Part shown: positions 7,581 to 12,615 of the stretch, one piece after another
Layout: each line of letters begins with the position of its first letter
Numbering within the stretch: position 1 is the first letter of the stretch
Assembly: GCA_029573975.1 (NCBI GenBank)
Contig: JAKQBU010000060.1
Coordinates: 1 to 12,615, forward strand
Source: Planctomycetota bacterium
Lineage (GTDB): Bacteria; Planctomycetota; Phycisphaerae; Sedimentisphaerales; SM23-30
Direction of reading: 5' to 3'
Length of the DNA stretch: 12,615 bases
The notes under the pieces: generated by a model
Database searches by the model: none
Told to the model about the DNA's origin: nothing
The model's input: the letters and a program-made list of their open reading frames with translations, nothing else
Program-made: the position numbers and the translations under genes

Positions 7581-9037
7581 GTGACAAAAAGGTGTCCTGG
7601 TGGTGGAAGATCAGTGCGGTTTTTGCGGTGATCGGAATTTTGTTCCTGGGGAACGAGGCGGTACGTTGGGTATGGAATCGGAAAATCTCCAGCGACCTGC
7701 GGCGGGAAATCCGGAAAATCGCCGAAGCCGGTGAGCCGCTGAGTTTCCAGGAGTTGGCGGAAAGCTATAAGAGTTCGCCTGAATCGAACGGAGCAAATCC
7801 TATCAACGCCGCTCCTTACTATGAAGCTGCCCTGGCGTTGTTCGTAGATGAAGAGACAGAAGAATCTGATAAATTTAACGATGTAAAGGTCTCTGCTACT
7901 GACCGCATGGCATATCAAAAAAGAAATACCAGCCTGATTTCCTATTTGCTGGAAATGTATGGTAAAAAATTGGAACAAGCAACCGATGATGTTATTTCCG
8001 CAGATATACTCCAGACGACCGAAAATTTACTGAAGAAAAATGAGCAGGTTTTTCAATTGGCTGACCAGGCCAGTCCTTTATCGTGCTGTGAATATCCGGC
8101 AAAATGCAATCTTGATTCTCATCAAATCCCGTCCGATTTAGCAGAGTCGAGACATTGTATGAGATTGCTTTCGGTTAGGACAAAATATCTGATTTTACAA
8201 AGGGCGGCAGAGCGGGCGGTTGACTCGATTGTATCCGAAATTCGTTTTGTACGAATTTATGATTTCCAGCCCATGTTGGTTACTCTTCTTGTGCGTAGGG
8301 CATTAGAGGGTTTAGTCTATACGGATGTAATATCATTTCTGGAGTGGTGCCATCCGGATATGGTTTCGCTGGAAAGGCTGCAAAAAATATTATTGGAAAC
8401 GGACCCGTCGGATCTTTCATATCGTGCCATGCTGGGAGAACGTATTTGGGTCATGCAGGAATTGTTTATGTATTTTGATGAAGGCACTCTTAAGGAATTA
8501 ATAGATCATCGGTTTTATGGCAGCGTATGGGATGTAAGTATTCAAGATATTCGCATCCGTACCTTACGCCGTCGGGACTTTGTGCATTATCTACAAGATA
8601 TGGCGCAAATAGTTGCCGCCGCTCAGAAACCGTATCCGATAATATTGGATGAGTCGGATGCCGTCCGGTTGTTTTTCGATGATAAGGATCCCGTTTTTTC
8701 CTCTATTTCAATAAAGTTAATCGCAGAAGTGTCTGGCCGAAAAAAGGTTACCAATCTTTGCTGCCAGTTGGCGGTGATGGTGGAACGGTTTCGGCTGAGG
8801 GAGGGGCGGGTTCCGGATTCGCTGGAGGAATTGGCGGGGCGGTTGGGAGAGCCGATTCCGCAGGATCCGTTCAGCGGCCAATCACTGATCTATCAGCCGG
8901 GACCCCAGGCGTATGTGATTTACAGCGTGGGAGAAAACCGGGTGGACGACGGCGGGCAGATCGACGAGATGGAAAATCAGGAGCCGAAGGACCGGGGGAT
9001 CCGCGTGCGGCTCCATTTGCGCGAAAAAAAAGAGTGA
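7577..9037 (+). CDS. Single-pass membrane protein with pseudopilin-like C-terminal segment, unknown function
   Basis: A 486-residue protein with one N-terminal membrane helix (about residues 11-29, 'ISAVFAVIGILFLGNEAV') after a short basic, tryptophan-rich start, so the bulk is likely periplasmic. Residues about 60-390 are soluble, mostly helical-looking and of no family I recognise; CC and C..C pairs occur near 'SPLSCCEYPAKC'. Residues about 394-460 carry 'RLREGRVPDSLEELAGRLGE', 'PIPQDPFSGQSLIY' and 'YSVGENRVDDGGQ'. This pattern resembles the globular part of type II secretion pseudopilins (GspG-like) and recurs in planctomycete hypothetical proteins. A prepilin N-terminus (G followed by FTLIE) is absent, so this is not a true pseudopilin. 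The codons of the middle region are more AT-rich than both ends. It overlaps the preceding small gene by ATGA. Function is unknown. Confidence 0.75.
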   Translation: MSDKKVSWWWKISAVFAVIGILFLGNEAVRWVWNRKISSDLRREIRKIAEAGEPLSFQELAESYKSSPESNGANPINAAPYYEAALALFVDEETEESDKFNDVKVSATDRMAYQKRNTSLISYLLEMYGKKLEQATDDVISADILQTTENLLKKNEQVFQLADQASPLSCCEYPAKCNLDSHQIPSDLAESRHCMRLLSVRTKYLILQRAAERAVDSIVSEIRFVRIYDFQPMLVTLLVRRALEGLVYTDVISFLEWCHPDMVSLERLQKILLETDPSDLSYRAMLGERIWVMQELFMYFDEGTLKELIDHRFYGSVWDVSIQDIRIRTLRRRDFVHYLQDMAQIVAAAQKPYPIILDESDAVRLFFDDKDPVFSSISIKLIAEVSGRKKVTNLCCQLAVMVERFRLREGRVPDSLEELAGRLGEPIPQDPFSGQSLIYQPGPQAYVIYSVGENRVDDGGQIDEMENQEPKDRGIRVRLHLREKKE

Positions 9038-9085
9038 TGCCTGTAGGATGATCCATAGAGTTATCGCGGGGGCATCGCTCTTTTT
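9031..9085. terminator. Bidirectional hairpin terminator between convergent genes
   Basis: AGAGTGATGCC (9031-9041) pairs with GGCATCGCTCT (9071-9081) with one G-U pair, around a 29-base loop. A run of A precedes it (9024-9031) and a run of T follows (9081-9085), so it can end transcripts in both directions. The stop codon of the plus-strand gene (9035-9037) lies inside the left arm. The minus-strand gene ends 91 bases to the right. Confidence 0.75.
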
Positions 9086-9175
9086 CGTTTATGCGAAAGG
9101 AAGTCCAGGATTTGGCAGATCGGCCTCGAGTGCAATCCGGATTTTCATCCCCAAGATAAATCCCTTCCCGCTTAT

Positions 9176-12022
9176 TCACTGATTAGTTTGGCTCCTTCCC
9201 TTTTTCGTCTCTGGATTGATTGCAAAATCGGCAGCCAGTCTGACCAAACCATTTTTATCGTCTTTGGCAAAAATACCTATGCCGTCTTTTCCCGCCAGTA
9301 CGGCATTTGCCCGTACTCTCCAGCTGCTATCCCTGCATATTTTCTCCTGCTCAGCCTTCTCCCATGGGTAGTCTAGTTTTCGCAACTGCCAAACAGACCA
9401 GGCTCGTATCTTTTCATTCCTGCTGGCCAATCCTTTCCTGAGAAGCGGAATCGATTCTTCGGTAAAATAAGGAGATACAACCAATTCAATTGGAAATTCA
9501 ATCCGTTCTGCGGCTTGTAGCTGGATTTGAAAAAAAGCCTCTGCCAATTCCCTGTCACCCCGGCAATCAGAGAATATACTATATGCATTCAATTCCTCAA
9601 TAAGCGTTTGGGTAAGGTCATGATACGACGTTTCCGTTTCGCTGTTCCGCAGGTTCTGGATGGCGGACAGGTAGTTTTCCATCACCCGAACCGCCTGGCT
9701 GGATGGCAGTAGTTTTACTCCATCCCGGAGGATATTGCTGCGATTCAACAATTCATTGGGATCACTCTGAATAAACTCGGTAAACCGCTGGACGGCTTCA
9801 TCTGGTTTACATACACAGGCCAGTCCTATTAGAATATCTCTGGTGAAAATGGGATTGTGCAGAAAACGGTTATTGTTCGTACGGCCCATTTCCCAAAACT
9901 TTGGCTCGGTGGTTTCTGGATGGGACCGGCTGGAAAGACAGGATTGCCATAGGATTTCCAGCTTGTCTTTTATGGTTGGATCCGCCAGTTTCGCCCGGGC
10001 CAGCAGGGCCCTGTCGCTTTCAGGCTCGCTCAGAAAACCAGTCAGAACCTCAACCGTATCCCGGCCGCCATATTGCATGGCATGCAAGAGATCCTGGTCC
10101 TGCCATTTTTTGGCCCATTCCGCTTTTTTCTTATAATCTTGAGGGGTTTTTGAAAACATAAACCATTGGCCAAGTTCATCGATTGCAGTAAATTCTCTGT
10201 TTTTCAGTTTTCCTAAGACCGCAGGTAAATCCTCCGGCATAATCAGGCCCAGCAAATACCCGGCTTCCATTTTGCGGAGGTTCTCCTGGTCCAACTGCTG
10301 CAAAACCTGCTGATACGTGGTGGTATCGGCCGGAGGTAATGAAATCGAATAGGGTTCTGAGATTGATTTGGCATAGTGTTGGATATAGATCGTAATCCAC
10401 CGGGCCACCGGCGAGGCTAGCAATACCAACAGTATCCCATATAGAATCATGCAAGCCCCGGTGAACTGCCACATCCGGGATCGCAAACAGTCTCTTTCAG
10501 TCGCATTACTCATCCCCACGCTCTTCCCAGGGGTAAGAAATTGGGTCAAAGTGCAGGCCAGGGTCATTATAACAATAAACAACAGCAGGGGAAGATATCG
10601 GAGATAATCGTAGCCGATAGTCAATACTGCAAGGCAAACTAGAAACCAGATTGGCACCAGAATCCGCCAAAAAATCCTGTGCAGCCAGGTAAAAAAGGGT
10701 GCCCAAAACTTTTTGAAAATATAAAGGATCAGTCCCAGAACCAGGATGACCGGCAAGGAACCGAGCAGTAGCGTACGGACAAACTCGGGATCATCCGTTA
10801 TGCTATCCCAGCCCAGCCACTGGAATACCAGGGGATCTAAAACGGTGTAACAGCAGGTTAGAAAGGACTGGTGTGAACTCAAAATCAAACTTTGGATCAG
10901 GCAGAAATAAACAATGCTGATCACAATATACCCGGCTATGGCGGTCCATTTTACCTTGCCGGGTATATACCCGCGCCAAAGGATTAGAATCGTCAGCAGC
11001 AGCCAGATGAGAAAGTGGATGAATAACATCCGGCCGGCGTAAATCGCTGGACCTACCGCATAAACAGCCGAATCGAGAGTTTTCGTTTGCCTGGTCTGGT
11101 TTGGCCGGTCCACATTCGGCTGGGTTGCCATTGCGAAGGCACATAATTCCAATCGATTCTGCCGGGCTTTTTCGGGAGAAAGGACCGCTCGTTGCAGTTC
11201 CAATTCCTGGGGAAAAAACCAGTAACCAAAAAGGGACGTGTTCATACCCGGTCGGTAAAAGGGACCCATAGACAGATTATTTCCATAGGTTGCTTGCTGG
11301 TAGATCATATCATGTACGGCATCATCAATCCGGAAAGCCAGATTATAGTCCCCATCCGAAAAAGCAGCCTGAGCCTGGTTCAGCAAATCCTTTCTCAGTG
11401 TATAGCTGAAGGTATTTACAAAATAGGGTTCATTCAGACGATGTACCAGAATCCCGCTTAGTTTAGCCTTCTCGGCTATTTGGATAGCGCGCCGGACATA
11501 ATCCTGATCAGGAAATTCATATCGTGGACACTGGGCGGCATACTCCATCTCATTCAGAACTGCGGTGATGTCAGAACCTGTCCTGTCTCTCCACAGAGCC
11601 GCAGCCCTTAGATAATGGTACATCGCATTCTCCGGATCCAGCTTGATAAGCCTATCCGCCAAATGCAGGGGAATTTGAGGATCGACAGTGTTCTCATATT
11701 GCAGCAGCCGCCCGGCAAGATCAAACAGGATAAATTCGCTATTCGGATGCCGGGTAGCCTGATCCGCAAGGAAATCAATACGCTCTGGGTCCTCATAGTC
11801 AGCCAGGATCATCTCCGCAATAGCGGTTGCCTCTGGATCTGCCTGGGCAACGGCCGGCTTGATCAGATGTCTCTTGGGACGCAGCCCGCCCTCTGTAGAT
11901 TCAAAGTGGCAAAGGAGTGAGGAATATTCCCGTCCTATGATCCTCAGATTGTTTCTTTGCCAGATACCCAGAGCCAGACAACATAAAACCAACACCATCC
12001 AGCCTGCGATCTTCTGTTTCAT
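9176..12022 (-). CDS. Large TPR / multi-helix membrane / HEAT-like protein, unknown function
   Basis: A 948-residue integral membrane protein of unknown function. The start at 12022 is chosen because AAGGA lies seven bases upstream on the minus strand and the protein then opens with a membrane helix ('GWMVLVLCCLALGIW'); an in-frame ATG at 12082 lacks such a site. Residues about 50-300 are soluble and contain a TPR-like unit ('LADRLIKLDPENAMYHYLRA'). Residues about 330-545 hold roughly six hydrophobic helices, for example 'FLIWLLLTILILW', 'LLLGSLPVILVLGLILYIF' and 'YLPLLLFIVIMTLACTL'. Residues about 550-948 are soluble and end in HEAT-like repeats: 'ESIPLLRKGLASRNEKIRAW' and then 'DSSWRVRANAVLAG' (about 852-912). 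The helical-repeat ends suggest a protein-binding role on both sides of the membrane block, but no catalytic motif is visible. Its codons are more AT-rich than those of the sugar operon. It converges on the plus-strand pair and seems to be transcribed alone. Confidence 0.8.
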   Translation of the reverse strand: MKQKIAGWMVLVLCCLALGIWQRNNLRIIGREYSSLLCHFESTEGGLRPKRHLIKPAVAQADPEATAIAEMILADYEDPERIDFLADQATRHPNSEFILFDLAGRLLQYENTVDPQIPLHLADRLIKLDPENAMYHYLRAAALWRDRTGSDITAVLNEMEYAAQCPRYEFPDQDYVRRAIQIAEKAKLSGILVHRLNEPYFVNTFSYTLRKDLLNQAQAAFSDGDYNLAFRIDDAVHDMIYQQATYGNNLSMGPFYRPGMNTSLFGYWFFPQELELQRAVLSPEKARQNRLELCAFAMATQPNVDRPNQTRQTKTLDSAVYAVGPAIYAGRMLFIHFLIWLLLTILILWRGYIPGKVKWTAIAGYIVISIVYFCLIQSLILSSHQSFLTCCYTVLDPLVFQWLGWDSITDDPEFVRTLLLGSLPVILVLGLILYIFKKFWAPFFTWLHRIFWRILVPIWFLVCLAVLTIGYDYLRYLPLLLFIVIMTLACTLTQFLTPGKSVGMSNATERDCLRSRMWQFTGACMILYGILLVLLASPVARWITIYIQHYAKSISEPYSISLPPADTTTYQQVLQQLDQENLRKMEAGYLLGLIMPEDLPAVLGKLKNREFTAIDELGQWFMFSKTPQDYKKKAEWAKKWQDQDLLHAMQYGGRDTVEVLTGFLSEPESDRALLARAKLADPTIKDKLEILWQSCLSSRSHPETTEPKFWEMGRTNNNRFLHNPIFTRDILIGLACVCKPDEAVQRFTEFIQSDPNELLNRSNILRDGVKLLPSSQAVRVMENYLSAIQNLRNSETETSYHDLTQTLIEELNAYSIFSDCRGDRELAEAFFQIQLQAAERIEFPIELVVSPYFTEESIPLLRKGLASRNEKIRAWSVWQLRKLDYPWEKAEQEKICRDSSWRVRANAVLAGKDGIGIFAKDDKNGLVRLAADFAINPETKKGRSQTNQ

Positions 12023-12286
12023 AGCTCGATCCTTTCGGTTGGTCAGGTACCAAGGAATTTTCCTATCCGATTGTACAGTCATACCCCAGGATCGGCAAAT
12101 GGGAAAGGGGGCATTCTTCTTTTCTGCCCTCTTTCGTGGCCGGCCTCTTTCCCTTTTTCCCCCACCCCAGCCTTTGCGATCTTCGTTGCCTTCTGTTCAA
12201 AATTCTTCTCTTCCAATTTTTGATTTTTGCTTTGTCATTTTTATTTGTTTTGAAATTCCTATTTTTGTAATTTTGACCTTGTTTAG

Positions 12287-12304
12287 TCCCGATGTACTTC
12301 GGGA
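12287..12304. repeat. Small perfect hairpin TCCCGA/TCGGGA
   Basis: TCCCGA (12287-12292) and TCGGGA (12299-12304) form a six-base-pair stem with a six-base loop. No T-run follows on either strand, so it is not an intrinsic terminator. It lies in the predicted leader of the minus-strand gene and could be a dispersed palindromic repeat. Confidence 0.5.
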
Positions 12305-12327
12305 TAGATATTAGAATTTATAAATTA

Positions 12328-12355
12328 ACCATACACCCTATTTTGCCATTGTCAA
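12328..12355 (-). promoter_or_regulatory. Sigma-70-like promoter for the minus-strand gene
   Basis: On the minus strand a perfect TTGACA (12350-12355) is followed after 16 bases by TATGGT (12328-12333), four of six matches to TATAAT. Transcription would start near 12321 and give a leader of about 300 bases before the ATG at 12022. The sequence match is good, but the organism's promoter consensus is not known. Confidence 0.45.
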
Positions 12356-12400
12356 TATGGGAAACATAGCTAATATCCTTCATTCCATCCCCCTCTTTAC

Positions 12401-12435
12401 TGATAACTGATAACTGATAACCAATAACTGATAAC
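12401..12435. repeat. Tandem heptamer repeat TGATAAC, five units
   Basis: Five head-to-tail seven-base units: TGATAAC at 12401, 12408, 12415 and 12429, with a variant CAATAAC at 12422. There are no spacers, so it is not a CRISPR. It is a short direct-repeat tract just upstream of the predicted minus-strand promoter, and could be a simple repeat, a binding-site array or part of a dispersed element. Confidence 0.85.
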
Positions 12436-12472
12436 TATTATATTGCTACGAGACAATACCATTCACTTTTAC

Positions 12473-12613
12473 CTATGTTTTGTTCAATAGTGTTCGGCAC
12501 ATGATTTGCTCTTTTCCAATCTCAGCAAGAATTTCGGCATCCAGGGAGATTTCGGGAAAGGACATAACGGGAGTTCTGATTATTTCGGCGCAGCATTTAC
12601 GGCCGCCTCGGGG
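12473..12613 (-). CDS. Possible C-terminal end of a minus-strand gene (partial)
   Basis: A minus-strand frame is open from the right edge to a TAG at 12473-12475, giving 46 residues that include 'VMSFPEISLDAEILAEIGKE'. It is too short to recognise. A plus-strand frame over the same bases is also open, so coding is uncertain. If real, the gene runs in the same direction as the large membrane protein, and I see no terminator hairpin after it. It could equally be more intergenic DNA or the edge of another mobile element. Confidence 0.25.
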   Translation of the reverse strand, partial: PRGGRKCCAEIIRTPVMSFPEISLDAEILAEIGKEQIMCRTLLNKT

Positions 12614-12615
12614 AA

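Larger units (their letters stand above)
12023..12400. other. Non-coding intergenic region, pyrimidine-rich on the plus strand
   Basis: About 380 bases upstream of the minus-strand gene with no convincing gene. From about 12109 to 12280 the plus strand is almost purely C/T-rich, with runs such as CTTCTTTTCTGCCCTCTTTC, then T-rich with repeated short words (TTTTTGATTTTTGCTTTGTC). On the minus strand this makes a purine/A-rich leader. A short hairpin and a promoter-like site lie to its right. The word-like structure suggests dispersed non-coding repeat modules, but only a genome search could show that. Confidence 0.5.

Noticed and set aside
12023..12082. Upstream ATG at 12082 giving the minus-strand membrane protein 20 more residues
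   Set aside because: No suitably spaced Shine-Dalgarno, whereas AAGGA precedes 12022 and the protein then begins with a normal membrane anchor.
12287..12304. Palindrome considered as an intrinsic terminator
   Set aside because: The stem is short and no T-run follows it on either strand.
12083..12314. Plus-strand open frame (within 11859-12314) over the pyrimidine-rich tract
   Set aside because: The product is dominated by F, P, S and L from simple sequence, and its first half lies antisense to the membrane-protein gene.
12399..12440. Direct repeats considered as a CRISPR array
   Set aside because: Units are seven bases with no spacers and no cas genes are present.

Overview
The window looks like a piece of a bacterial chromosome from the PVC superphylum, most likely a planctomycete of the Phycisphaerae/Sedimentisphaerales type. 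This is an inference. It rests on a secreted GH2 enzyme next to an SGLT-like symporter, and on a protein whose C-terminus has the 'G..PDSLEEL...P.DPFSGQ.L.Y....YSVG...DDGG' pattern that I associate with planctomycete hypothetical proteins. It also rests on a large TPR/membrane/HEAT protein of unknown function. No rRNA, tRNA or other taxonomic marker is present.

Layout. (1) 2-310: the 3' end of an ISKra4-type transposase. Its stop codon overlaps the start of the next gene as ATGA. (2) 307-7104, plus strand: four tightly spaced genes that look like one sugar-catabolic operon. They encode a secreted GH2 beta-glycosidase, a sodium:solute symporter with a large extra loop, a divergent galactokinase-like GHMP kinase and a lipoprotein aldose 1-epimerase. 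The operon is closed by an intrinsic terminator at 7139-7169. (3) 7317-9037, plus strand: a translationally coupled pair, a small two-helix membrane protein followed by a single-pass protein with a pseudopilin-like C-terminal segment. (4) 9176-12022, minus strand: a 948-residue protein with an N-terminal TPR-like region, a block of about six membrane helices and a C-terminal HEAT-like region. It converges on pair (3), and an apparently bidirectional hairpin terminator lies between them. (5) 12023-12615: about 590 bases with little or no coding. It holds a pyrimidine-rich stretch, a small hairpin, a good sigma-70-like promoter for the minus-strand gene, a tandem heptamer repeat and perhaps the last codons of another minus-strand gene.

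How the genes work together. In the operon, the GH2 enzyme would release a beta-linked monosaccharide outside the cytoplasm. The lipoprotein mutarotase would equilibrate its anomers at the membrane, the symporter would import it with sodium, and the kinase would phosphorylate it at C1. Galactose is the simplest substrate guess, because GalM and a GalK-like kinase are together. However, the kinase departs from GalK consensus in two motifs, and no galT, galE or regulator is visible, so a related sugar (for example a uronic acid or L-arabinose) remains possible. The genes from 7317 onward have no recognisable link to sugar metabolism.

I do not see a defence system, CRISPR array, phage or biosynthetic cluster. 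The most unusual items are the IS/GH2 junction, the symporter's loop insertion, the altered kinase motifs, the two unknown membrane units and the repeat-like intergenic region at the right end.
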